Assembly (NCBI GenBank): GCA_958348225.1
Contig: CATVYG010000013.1
Span: 1 to 57,321 of the forward strand
Length of the DNA: 57,321 nt
Source: an uncultured Collinsella sp.
GTDB lineage: Bacteria; Actinomycetota; Coriobacteriia; Coriobacteriales; Coriobacteriaceae
Reading direction: 5' to 3'
Shown here one piece after another: positions 8,569 to 19,000 of the stretch. The position numbers were made by a program, and so were the translations under genes. Each line of letters begins with the position of its first letter. The stretch's first letter is position 1. The notes beneath the pieces were generated by a model. That model had not been told where the DNA came from. It made no database searches and was given only the letters and a program-made list of their open reading frames with translations.

Positions 8569-10380
8569 CTAGCACGCCCCCTCATTGGGCATCGACCAGG
8601 CGTGATGGTCGGTATGCAGCAGCTCCTCGGCCAGCGGCGAGAGCGGCTCGCCCAAGAACTCGCGATAGCACGCCTGGACATCGGGATTCTCGTGCGAGAA
8701 GCGAATGTCCGCCTTCGCATCGAGGCCCCAGAGCACCTGGCCACGCTCGGCTGCCAGCTCACAGCCGTCGTGGATGGGCTGGCCGCCGCCACCGACGCAG
8801 CCGCCCGGGCACGCCATGACCTCAACGAAGTCATAGCTCACGCGGCCGTCGCGAATCGCGTCGAGCAGACGGGCGGCGTTGCCCAGCCCGTGCGCCACGG
8901 CGACGCGCGCCTTGGTACCATCGATATCGGCGACGGCTTCCTTCCAGCCGTCCAGGCCGCGCACATCGGTAAAGAAGTCGGCGTCGGGGTTCTTGCCCGT
9001 CACCAGGTAATAGGCCGAGCGCACGGCGGCCTCCATCACGCCGCCCGTGGCGCCAAAGATCACACCCGCGCCCGTGCCAAAGCCCAGCGGCGTATCGAGC
9101 GGCTCCTCAACCAGCGTATCCACGCTCACGTGGCTCGCGCGGATCATGCGCACCATCTCGCGCACCGTCAGCGCAACGTCCACATCGGGCGTGCCGTCCT
9201 CGCCCACCATGCTCGGCAGCGCGCACTCGGCCTTCTTGGCCGTGCACGGCATCACGGACACCACAAACAGACGCTCGGGCTCCACGCCCAGCACTTTGGC
9301 ATAGTAGGTCTTGGCGATGGCGCCGAACATCTGCTGCGGCGACTTGGACGTAGACAGGCTGTCGACAAACTCCGGATAGCGGGCCTTCACAAAGCGCACC
9401 CAACCCGGGCAGCAGCTCGTAAACATGGGCAAGCCGCGGCTGTCACCCTCGCCCTTGGCGGCGGCGCCCAGGCGCTCGAGCAGCTCGGAGCCCTCCTCCA
9501 TAATGGTGAGGTCGGCCGAGAAATCGGTATCGAACACGTACTCAAAGCCCACGCGACGCAGCGCACACGCCAGGCGCTCGACGGTGGCCGCCTCGCGCGG
9601 AATGCCGAGCTCCTCGCCCCAAGCGCTGCGCACGGCCGGCGCAATCTGCACCAGCACGATCTTGTCGGGATCGGCGAGAGCATCGAACACGGTCTCGGTA
9701 TCGTCGCGCTCGCGCAGTGCGCCCGTCGGACAATGCGTAATGCACTGGCCGCACGCGACGCAATCGGTCTTGCCGATTGGCACGCGCCCGCGGGTACCCA
9801 CGGCGGTATGCGTGGCGCGGTTGGTCAGGTCCCAGATCCCTAGGCCCTGTACGCTCTCGCACACCTTAATGCAGCGCATGCATTTGATGCACTTGTCGTT
9901 TTCGCGGATGATGGGAAAATCGAAATCCCAGCCCTCGCCCGTCAAATGCCTTTGATACGGCAGATAGAAAATGCCCAGGTCATTGGCGATGGTCTGCAGG
10001 TTGCAGTTGCCGCTGCGCACGCAGCTCGTGCACTGCGAATCGTGCTGGGACAGCAGCAGCTGCACGTTGGTGCGACGGGCTTCGCGCGCCTTGGGGCTGT
10101 TGGTGTGGACCACCATGCCGTCGAGCACGTAGTTGTTGCAGGCGGCAACCAGCTGGTCGCAGCCCTCAACCTCGACCACGCACACGCGGCAACCGCCGAT
10201 CTCGTTTAGATCGCGCAGGTAGCACAGGGTAGGAATCTGAATGCCGACGGACTTGGCTGCGTCCAGGATCGTGGTGTGCTCGGGAACCACGACCTCGCAA
10301 TTATCGATAGTAAGCTTGACCATATTGTGCGCTCCGTTTTCGGTGTTGTCGCTGACGGTGGTTTTGTTGGGCTCTACCAT
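8569..10380 (-). CDS. hydA: [FeFe]-hydrogenase catalytic subunit
   Basis: A 603-residue monomeric-type [FeFe]-hydrogenase. In order: [2Fe-2S] domain (Cys53, 64, 67, 81), His/Cys-ligated [4Fe-4S] (His113, Cys117, 120, 126), two ferredoxin [4Fe-4S] motifs (Cys164-174 and 207-217), and the H-cluster domain with TSCCPGW (321-327), MPCTAKK (377-383) and MACPGGCVGGGGQP (522-535). A small-subunit-like tail completes it. It makes or uses H2 and should exchange electrons with the flavoprotein encoded upstream. The ATG at 10380 overlaps the upstream stop (ATGGTAG) and has GGGAGGA upstream; 10323 is an alternative start closer to family N-termini. Maturases HydEFG are not in the window. Confidence 0.92.
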   Translation of the reverse strand: MVEPNKTTVSDNTENGAHNMVKLTIDNCEVVVPEHTTILDAAKSVGIQIPTLCYLRDLNEIGGCRVCVVEVEGCDQLVAACNNYVLDGMVVHTNSPKAREARRTNVQLLLSQHDSQCTSCVRSGNCNLQTIANDLGIFYLPYQRHLTGEGWDFDFPIIRENDKCIKCMRCIKVCESVQGLGIWDLTNRATHTAVGTRGRVPIGKTDCVACGQCITHCPTGALRERDDTETVFDALADPDKIVLVQIAPAVRSAWGEELGIPREAATVERLACALRRVGFEYVFDTDFSADLTIMEEGSELLERLGAAAKGEGDSRGLPMFTSCCPGWVRFVKARYPEFVDSLSTSKSPQQMFGAIAKTYYAKVLGVEPERLFVVSVMPCTAKKAECALPSMVGEDGTPDVDVALTVREMVRMIRASHVSVDTLVEEPLDTPLGFGTGAGVIFGATGGVMEAAVRSAYYLVTGKNPDADFFTDVRGLDGWKEAVADIDGTKARVAVAHGLGNAARLLDAIRDGRVSYDFVEVMACPGGCVGGGGQPIHDGCELAAERGQVLWGLDAKADIRFSHENPDVQACYREFLGEPLSPLAEELLHTDHHAWSMPNEGAC

Positions 10381-12206
10381 TCCAGGTTCCTCCCTCCGCG
10401 GAACGCGCCAAAGCCAAAGTGGTCGCAGCGCAGGCAGCGGCTCGCCTCCTGGCGCGCCTCCTGCTCGGTGAGACCCTGCTCGACCAGATTCCAATCGTGA
10501 ATGCGCTCGCCGGCCTCGCGCTCGCCCAGCTCGCAGCGGCCGCACTCGTGCTTGCCCTTAAACTGGACGGTCGGCAGCTCCACGTCGAGCTTGATCTTGT
10601 GGTCGAAGCCCAGATAGCGGTCGATGTTTGCCGAAGCCACGCGGCCGGCATTGATGGCGCGGATGACGGTAGCGGGGCCGGTCTGGCAGTCGCCGCCGCT
10701 AAAGAGGCCATCGAAGTTGGGCACGGCGCCATCCGAATCGGTGACGACGCAGCCCCACTTGCAGGCAATGCCCATCTCCTCAAACGGCTTGGAATCGATG
10801 TCCTGGCCAATGGCGACGAACACGCGCTCGCAGGGGATGACGTGCTCGGGCGTGGCGGCGGCACGCGGAGCCGGACGACCGCGGCGGGGCTCGCCGATAA
10901 TCTGCGGCTGCACGCGCAGGCCGTTCACGCGACCGTCCTCGCCCGTCTCGATGGCGAGCGGGGCTGTCAGCTCCAGCACTTCGCAGCCCTCGGCCTGGGC
11001 ACCGGCGATCTCGGCATCCTGGGCCGTCATATCGCAGATGCGACGGCGGTAGACGATGCTTACCTTTTCGGCACCGCAGCGCACGGCAGAGCGTGCCACG
11101 TCCATGGCAACGTTGCCGCCGCCGATGACGCACACGCGCTGGCCGCTTAGGTCGGGCAGCTCGTCATCACCGATGGCACGCAGCATCTTGACGGCCGACT
11201 CAACGCCGGGCGCCTCTTCGCCCGGAAGGCCGAGCTTCTTGTCGCTGTGGGCACCGATGGCTAGGTAGACGGCATCGAACTCGTCGCGTAGACGGGCGAG
11301 CTCCTCGCCGTTCACGGAGTGGTCGAGTTCCACATCGATGCCGGCGCTCATGATCCAGTCAATCTCGGCCTGCAGGCGCTCGCGTGGCAGACGATAGCTG
11401 GGGATTCCGTAGCGCAGCATGCCACCCAGGTGGTGGCGCTGCTCAAAAATGGTCACCTTGTGGCCCATCACGGCCAGGTAGTAGGCGCAAGAAAGACCGG
11501 CCGGGCCGCCGCCGATCACGGCGACGCGCTTACCAGTGTTGTCCACTACATGTGGCTTGTGGTCGTTGAGGTCGCTATGCTCAACGGCAAACCGCTTGAG
11601 GGCAAGGATGTTCATGGGGTCGTCGACCATGCCACGGCGACAGTGCATCTCGCAGGGATGCTCGCACACCAGGCCGCAGACGAGCGGAAGCGGATTGTTC
11701 TTGCGGATGACCTTGACGGCATCGGCATAGCGGCCGGCCTCAACGAGCGAAATGTACCCGGGAATGTCGACGTGCGCCGGGCAGCCTGAGACGCACGGGA
11801 CACGGGCCTCGCGGTCAAAGCCGCAGGAGTGCTCACGAATGTGGTGCTCAAAGTCGTCGCGGAAGCCGCGAATGGCCGTGAGCGCCATGGCGCCGGCCTC
11901 GTAGCCGATGGCGCAGTCGCTCGAAAGGTAGATGGTGCGGGCCGTGCGCTCAATAAGGTTGAGCGTGGACTCATCGGCGCGCCCTTCGAGCACATCGGCG
12001 AGCAGGTCGCTCAGCGCGCTCAGGCCCACGCGGCAGGGCGTGCACTTGCCGCAGCTCTGGGTGGAGCACAGGTTGACGAGCGCTGCCGTAAACTCAACGG
12101 GACACGGAGCGAGCGAACTCACCGCCAGACGACGTCCGAGCGCATCGTGCAGGTCGTCCATGACGGCCTGAGCGTGGCTGCGTTCCATTACATGCAGTCG
12201 AGCCAT
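10374..12206 (-). CDS. NuoF-tail/GltD-like flavoprotein partner of the hydrogenase
   Basis: The 610-residue product has three parts. Residues ~1-130 resemble the C-terminal iron-sulfur part of NuoF/HydB (CGKCTPCR, then SSDCAIGYEAG). The middle is a GltD-type NAD(P)H oxidoreductase with N-terminal cluster cysteines (CVSGCPAH, CGLVCEHPCEMHC), an FAD site (VIGGGPAGLSCAYYLA) and a nucleotide site (VIGGGNVAMDVARSA). The C-terminus adds CGRC and CLRC pairs. It probably passes electrons between NAD(P)H and the [FeFe]-hydrogenase encoded next to it, with seven-base overlap. It lacks the N-terminal FMN/NADH half of classical HydB. The ATG at 12206 has GAGGGG five bases upstream. Direction and any electron bifurcation are inferences. 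Confidence 0.85.
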   Translation of the reverse strand: MARLHVMERSHAQAVMDDLHDALGRRLAVSSLAPCPVEFTAALVNLCSTQSCGKCTPCRVGLSALSDLLADVLEGRADESTLNLIERTARTIYLSSDCAIGYEAGAMALTAIRGFRDDFEHHIREHSCGFDREARVPCVSGCPAHVDIPGYISLVEAGRYADAVKVIRKNNPLPLVCGLVCEHPCEMHCRRGMVDDPMNILALKRFAVEHSDLNDHKPHVVDNTGKRVAVIGGGPAGLSCAYYLAVMGHKVTIFEQRHHLGGMLRYGIPSYRLPRERLQAEIDWIMSAGIDVELDHSVNGEELARLRDEFDAVYLAIGAHSDKKLGLPGEEAPGVESAVKMLRAIGDDELPDLSGQRVCVIGGGNVAMDVARSAVRCGAEKVSIVYRRRICDMTAQDAEIAGAQAEGCEVLELTAPLAIETGEDGRVNGLRVQPQIIGEPRRGRPAPRAAATPEHVIPCERVFVAIGQDIDSKPFEEMGIACKWGCVVTDSDGAVPNFDGLFSGGDCQTGPATVIRAINAGRVASANIDRYLGFDHKIKLDVELPTVQFKGKHECGRCELGEREAGERIHDWNLVEQGLTEQEARQEASRCLRCDHFGFGAFRGGRNLEW

Positions 12207-12433
12207 AAGATCCCCTCTCACATGGCAGCCCGGAGGCGAGGCCGGGCGAAATTGCTACACGCAACACACTGACCTATAAAGTTGTTTGGCAGCAACACGG
12301 TTCGGCAGGCGGTATGAAACGTCGTCCTCAGCGGTGAAATAGGACATTACCGCAGATAAATGCCATATTTGATAAAACGCGTTACCAAATAGCAATATCC
12401 AATGTGGAAAGGAACGCCTTACTTTTTTCCTTT

Positions 12434-12497
12434 TGATCCGTTTTCCTCCGTCCTCTTCGGATCACATGATCCCTTGGGGACGGAGGAAAACGGATCA
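12434..12497. repeat. Inverted pair of R31 repeats
   Basis: An inverted copy at 12434-12464 (TGATCCGTTTTCCTCCGTCC...) is separated by two bases from a direct copy at 12467-12497. Together they form a 64-bp palindrome, the arrangement seen in REP/BIME elements. Confidence 0.85.
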
Positions 12498-12538
12498 TTT
12501 TTGGAACAAAGGAGTCAGGCCACCATGCACCAATCGTG

Positions 12539-12605
12539 AGTTGCGGTGAAATAGGGACTGAAAAGCCGCTCAAAAGGCCAAAACAGTCCGTATTCCACCG
12601 CAACT
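12539..12605. repeat. 67-bp palindrome, family P67, copy 1
   Basis: Arms AGTTGCGGTGAAATAGGGAC... and ...CAGTCCGTATTCCACCGCAACT pair over 22 bases with two mismatches around a variable loop. A second copy of identical length is at 39385-39451. Confidence 0.85.
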
Positions 12606-12613
12606 TCAAGACG

Positions 12614-12646
12614 TTGGTGCAGATTAACCTGACCTCTTTGCACCAA
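12614..12646. repeat. 33-bp palindrome, family P33, copy 1
   Basis: TTGGTGC ... GCACCAA with ATTAACCTG inside. An inverted copy with the same 33-base length is at 56004-56036 and a related hairpin at 25828-25874. Confidence 0.75.
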
Positions 12647-12649
12647 AAA

Positions 12650-12678
12650 GGGCCCCGAGCATCGTCTGCTCGGGACCC
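12650..12678 (-). terminator. Terminator of the DEAD-box helicase gene
   Basis: GGGCCCCGAGCA / TGCTCGGGACCC form a 12-bp stem with a 5-base loop. On the minus strand it is followed by a T-run, 34 bases beyond the helicase stop codon. Confidence 0.85.
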
Positions 12679-12711
12679 AAACTCATCTCGCCTTACCGCG
12701 CGACGCGTATG

Positions 12712-14955
<2,244 letters not shown>

Positions 14956-15461
14956 ATGTTGTTGTTCCTTATCTGCACGCGCTATGGGCACGGCATGCGG
15001 CCGCGCTGGCGTGCTTGGTAGTGCGCTAATACATACAAAAACGGGTGCGCACAGAGAGGACGTTGCTCAGCACGCTGGCGATCGCTTTGGCAGCCCTATC
15101 ACGCGCCGTCCAGACGCAGCAGCTCTAAGCGATGGAGCAGATTCGCCGCCGGTTAGTATACCCGCACTCCGTATGCCCCCACGTAAACCACAGATGACGA
15201 GGCGGACGAGGTGGGCCCGGCCGATTATCTCAATCTGTAACAGATGCAGGGCAAAATCGGGTCCAAATGTTACAGATCAAGACAGAGGGGGATTTCCGTC
15301 CAGTCCAAACCAAATCCCTCAGTCTTCCTGCAATTTCGAACATGTGGCCTATAATGTTGCTTTGGTTACGCTATATATTGCGCAGCCATTTAATACGTCG
15401 CCCACCGGGGCCATTAATTCCTATCGCCATATTGGCTAGGAAGCAATCAAAGGAGGTATCC
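14956..15461. other. Divergent intergenic region, no gene seen
   Basis: About 500 bases between the divergent helicase and FHA genes. The only structured element found is one copy of the 57-bp palindrome at 15227-15283. An AT-rich stretch near 15340-15440 probably holds the promoter of the FHA gene, but no confident -35/-10 pair was identified. Confidence 0.6.
15227..15283. repeat. 57-bp palindrome, family P57, copy 1 (single)
   Basis: ATCTCAATCTGTAACAG ... GTTACAGATCAAGAC with a variable central loop, exactly 57 bases. It lies upstream of the FHA gene. It is one of the two full copies in the window not arranged as a pair. Confidence 0.9.
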
Positions 15462-16424
15462 GTGGCAGCAGAGACGCCTTGCTCGGTCCTCTATAACGAT
15501 ATTCGCTCGTTCGGCGGTCTTAAACATCTCGAGATCGCCCGAATGCTCATCAATGGAAACTCTTATCTCGGCAGCACCCTGCTCGAGAAATGCTCTTCCA
15601 ACCGCTCGTATCTCACCCGTTACATCGTCCATCGCAAGCCTGACCAGTGCGCGCCCGCCATCTACAGCGACTTTACCGTCACCACGCTCAACCTTTCCGC
15701 GGCAATCTGCAGCAAGCTCGGCGGCGGCGAGTCCGCCTATCGGGCAATCGCCGAGCACTATCGCGGTCCGGCCGCCGACGAAATGATGTCGGCTCTCGCC
15801 AGCTACAAGCTGGACAGCCGCCTATATGCAAATGCCCTCAATCGCATCGACAACTTTGACGGCAATGCCGTGCGCGAAAAAAGCACGCTCTTCTTGATGC
15901 TCTTTGTGGCAACGGGGGCGCTCGCCGATCCCGTTCAGGGCGTGGCCACCGTCGAGCGCTTTTGCGACAGCAAGACGGGCGGGCACTTTGGCACCACCGA
16001 AACTACCGTCGGACGTGGCTTTATGAGCAGCCTGGAGCAGCCGCACGCCGTCGCTCCCAACCTCGGTCTGCTCAGAACCCATGCCGATAACTGCGCCGAC
16101 ATGCAAATCCATCCCCTCACACGCGATCCGCGCGGCACCGTGATTGGTTCTTTGCCCAAAACCTCGCCCAGCATCACCGATGTAGGCGCCGACGCCTCGC
16201 GCGAGCATCTTCGCATTTGGCTCGAGGGTGAGCACTGGTACGCCCAGGGCCTTGGATCGACCAACGGCACAGTGCTCGAATCGGGCGCGGGCGACGGCGA
16301 TATTGTGATTGAGCCGCCGCGCGACCAACGCGAGCCCGGCAAAGTCTATCCCCCCGTGGAAATCGCCAACAGCGACAGGCTCCATCTGGGTCTCGACACG
16401 ACATTCCTTGTCATTGTGGACTAG
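15462..16424 (+). CDS. FHA-domain protein
   Basis: A 320-residue soluble protein. The C-terminal ~105 residues form a forkhead-associated domain with the phosphothreonine-binding landmarks SREH (246-249) and STNGT (266-270). The N-terminal ~200 residues are helical and not assigned to a family. No membrane segment is seen. The GTG at 15462 is chosen because AAAGGAGG lies five bases upstream. The gene directly precedes a transmembrane Ser/Thr kinase on the same strand (171-base gap), so it is probably that kinase's substrate or adaptor. The partner relation is inferred from adjacency. Confidence 0.82.
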   Translation: MAAETPCSVLYNDIRSFGGLKHLEIARMLINGNSYLGSTLLEKCSSNRSYLTRYIVHRKPDQCAPAIYSDFTVTTLNLSAAICSKLGGGESAYRAIAEHYRGPAADEMMSALASYKLDSRLYANALNRIDNFDGNAVREKSTLFLMLFVATGALADPVQGVATVERFCDSKTGGHFGTTETTVGRGFMSSLEQPHAVAPNLGLLRTHADNCADMQIHPLTRDPRGTVIGSLPKTSPSITDVGADASREHLRIWLEGEHWYAQGLGSTNGTVLESGAGDGDIVIEPPRDQREPGKVYPPVEIANSDRLHLGLDTTFLVIVD

Positions 16425-16595
16425 CACGGACAGCGATCGGAAGACGGTCGCCGTCCGTCTTGCGTCTTCTGCCTTCTGCGTCGTAAACGACAATGCTCAG
16501 CGGTATACGTGGGCAGTGCGACTATCATGGTGCTTTACCGATATCCGCACTGCTCGCGTATACGTGCGGCAACCCATGCCAGACAAAGGAACGCC

Positions 16596-18680
16596 ATGGA
16601 TACTACCGATAGCGCCTATGGCGACAAACTCGTCCGTCTCGATACGTTCGATACCGCCGTGGCGGTCGACCCCAGCGCCGAGGACGACGCCAAACGCCGG
16701 TTTATGACACTTATTCTCCAGACGGCCCACCGCAACAACGGCAACATCGGGCACGTGCTGCGCGCGACCAACACGAGCGGCGAGGTCTTTGCCGTCAAGC
16801 TGCTCAAGGACAACGTCATTCTCTCTGGCCAAGCCCCCGACCGCTCCGCCGAGCAATCGGCCGCGCACCTGGCCAACACCGCTGCGCTGTTTGAGGAGTA
16901 CCGTCATCTGTGTACCGTCTCGCACCTGCGCGGATTTCCGCGCGTCTATGGCTACGGATCGTGCGAGGATGACCCGCTCATCCTCATGGAGTGGGTCGAG
17001 GGCACCTCACTCAAGCAGGCGCTGCCCCTGCTTCCTCACGACGCCTCGGGCGGGCTGACCACCCAGATGGTCGCCGCCGTCGGAAACGCCGTGCTTCGTG
17101 CGCTCTTGATGACCCAAGGCCTCGTGAATCCGGTCGTCCATCGCGACCTTTCGCCTGCCAATATCATGTTCCGCACCACCAGCCGAACGCTCGAGCAGCA
17201 GATTGCCGATTGCTCCTTTGACCCCTGCCTCATCGACATGGGCTCCGCGACCATGGCTCTCGGCGACGACACGATCACCCGGCGCGCCGACATCTGGCGC
17301 TTTGCCACGCCCGCATACGCCGCGCCCGAGATGCTCACGCAGGATATCGAAGGCATCGCGGCCCTTCGCCGTTCGCCGGCAATCGACGTCTATGCGCTTT
17401 CGAGCATTCTGTACCAGCTCTACAGCGGTCGCAAACCGTTTGACTTTGAGTCGACGGACGCCGCTGCAACCGGCTCGTTCTACCTCATAAAGACCAAGAC
17501 CAAGCCGGCACCGCTCGAGCCGCGCTGCGAGGGCGATGAAGCGCTCGTCCAAATCATCATGAAGGGTCTCTCAGTCGAGCAGTGCGATCGTCCCACCGAG
17601 CAGCAGATGCTCGAGGTGCTCTCGGCATACCTCACCGATGCCGAATCCGAGGGCCGCGAAGGCACAGGAGACGAGGCCGCGATTGATATCGATTCTGGCA
17701 CGCACCTTAAGGTCGACGTCGCCGGCGAGCGCGCACGAGAGATCCTGAATCAGGCCCGCCACGATGCCATGACCCGCCGCCGCTTTATTATCGGCGGCGC
17801 TATCGCAGCCGTTGCGGGGCTCAGCGTTATCGGGGCGGCAACCCATGGCTTTGGCATCCCCGACTACCTTGACGGCATCCGCGGTTCGCTTGACGACTAC
17901 ACTTGGGATCAGCTGCAGGAGATTTCGCTCAAGATTAAGGCCACCGAGACCCGTAGCGAGGCACGCGAGATTGCCAGGCGCTATCATCTGCTCGATGCCG
18001 ATGGGCATATCCCCTATCCGTGTACCAAGCGTGTCACGCTCACCAACGGGCTGCAGGTTGGCGCGCAGCTTGTGGGCATCCGCCACGATGAGCTTCTGGA
18101 CGGGACGGGCAAGGCCGGACTGACGTTTATGTTCGATGCGGGTATTGCCGAGCGCAACGCTGCGGCTGAACCGCCGAGCGCCGGCTGGGCAGATTGCGAG
18201 CTGCGGGAATGGCTCAACGGCGACGGCCTTAAGCTGCTGCCCAACGAGTTGCGCGCACTCATTAAAGGGGTCAAGAAGGTCTCGAACAATGTGGGCGCCG
18301 CCAACAGCGCATCGTGCCTGAGCGAGTTGCCCGCAACCCTTTGGCTGCCCGCCATGGTCGAGCTGTGCGGTACGCAACCGCCCGATTCGTTTACCGAGGG
18401 CTATCACTACCTGGCAGACATCTACAACGGCGAGGGCAAGGAGTATCAGCTCTTCCGCGAGCTCAAGGTGAGCCCGTATTCCACGAACGAGACGATGGTT
18501 CGCCAGTGGAAGGGCAAGGACACCTGTTGGTGGGAGCGCACGGTGAGCCCCGACACATCGGAGAGCGAAGGCACGCTCTATATGAACCGCGTGGGGCACG
18601 ACGGCGACGTCTTTACGTACGCAACGCCTGCGGAAAAGCCAAACAAGCTAACCTGTGTGATCCCCGGGTTCTGTATCTAG
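16596..18680 (+). CDS. Membrane Ser/Thr protein kinase with extracellular C-terminal domain
   Basis: A 694-residue single-pass kinase. The Hanks-type domain (~45-345) has catalytic Lys68 (FAVKLL), the HRDLSPANI loop (182-190), DMG in place of DFG (214-216) and APE (243-245). The P-loop is not a clean GxGxxG. A single membrane span (RRRFIIGGAIAAVAGLSVIGAA, ~395-417) leaves a ~275-residue outer domain with WLN...LLPNELRALIKGVKKVSNN...WLPAMVELCG, resembling DUF6273-type domains. It could sense a cell-surface signal and phosphorylate the FHA protein encoded upstream. The ATG at 16596 has AAGGA five bases upstream; an earlier in-frame start is less likely. Confidence 0.82.
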   Translation: MDTTDSAYGDKLVRLDTFDTAVAVDPSAEDDAKRRFMTLILQTAHRNNGNIGHVLRATNTSGEVFAVKLLKDNVILSGQAPDRSAEQSAAHLANTAALFEEYRHLCTVSHLRGFPRVYGYGSCEDDPLILMEWVEGTSLKQALPLLPHDASGGLTTQMVAAVGNAVLRALLMTQGLVNPVVHRDLSPANIMFRTTSRTLEQQIADCSFDPCLIDMGSATMALGDDTITRRADIWRFATPAYAAPEMLTQDIEGIAALRRSPAIDVYALSSILYQLYSGRKPFDFESTDAAATGSFYLIKTKTKPAPLEPRCEGDEALVQIIMKGLSVEQCDRPTEQQMLEVLSAYLTDAESEGREGTGDEAAIDIDSGTHLKVDVAGERAREILNQARHDAMTRRRFIIGGAIAAVAGLSVIGAATHGFGIPDYLDGIRGSLDDYTWDQLQEISLKIKATETRSEAREIARRYHLLDADGHIPYPCTKRVTLTNGLQVGAQLVGIRHDELLDGTGKAGLTFMFDAGIAERNAAAEPPSAGWADCELREWLNGDGLKLLPNELRALIKGVKKVSNNVGAANSASCLSELPATLWLPAMVELCGTQPPDSFTEGYHYLADIYNGEGKEYQLFRELKVSPYSTNETMVRQWKGKDTCWWERTVSPDTSESEGTLYMNRVGHDGDVFTYATPAEKPNKLTCVIPGFCI

Positions 18681-18722
18681 GCGGCGGGCGTCTTGCCGCA
18701 ACGGGACCCCTCCCCGGCAATT

Positions 18723-18779
18723 GTCTCGATCTGTAACACTAGCTCGGCAGATACAGGTCTAGATGTTACAGATCGAGAC
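18723..18779. repeat. 57-bp palindrome, P57, copy 2
   Basis: GTCTCGATCTGTAACAC ... GTTACAGATCGAGAC, 57 bases, with fully complementary outer arms. First member of a pair with an 80-base pitch. Confidence 0.92.
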
Positions 18780-18802
18780 AAACCCCAACCCCGCGAGACA
18801 AC

Positions 18803-18859
18803 GTCTCAATCAGTAACAGTAAAGGGTCAAAAACCTCTCTAGATGTTACAGAACGAGAC
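18803..18859. repeat. 57-bp palindrome, P57, copy 3
   Basis: GTCTCAATCAGTAACAG ... GTTACAGAACGAGAC, 57 bases, a somewhat diverged copy starting 80 bases after copy 2. Confidence 0.88.
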
Positions 18860-19000
18860 ATTAGCTTGCCGAGAACTTCGCCTCGTAAATGTGATTCAAG
18901 TGTGTCGATATTTCCTTGCCAATGTTGCGCAACAGGAACCCTTTCGGCGGTCGTAACGTACGAATTGTCATAGGTACCCCTTCAACGATTGGGAGAAGAA

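Larger units (their letters stand above)
12207..12649. other. Gene-free stretch rich in palindromic repeats
   Basis: About 440 bases without a supported gene. It contains the presumed promoter side of the hydrogenase operon (no clear -35/-10 pair recognised), a partial match to the 67-bp family near 12329 (GCGGTGAAATAGGA), an inverted pair of 31-bp repeats (12434-12497), a full 67-bp palindrome (12539-12605) and a 33-bp palindrome (12614-12646). Confidence 0.7.
18681..19000. other. Intergenic region with a P57 pair
   Basis: 320 bases with no gene. It contains two 57-bp palindromes (18723-18779, 18803-18859) and then ~140 bases of less structured DNA that should hold the promoter of the surface protein gene. 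Confidence 0.7.
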
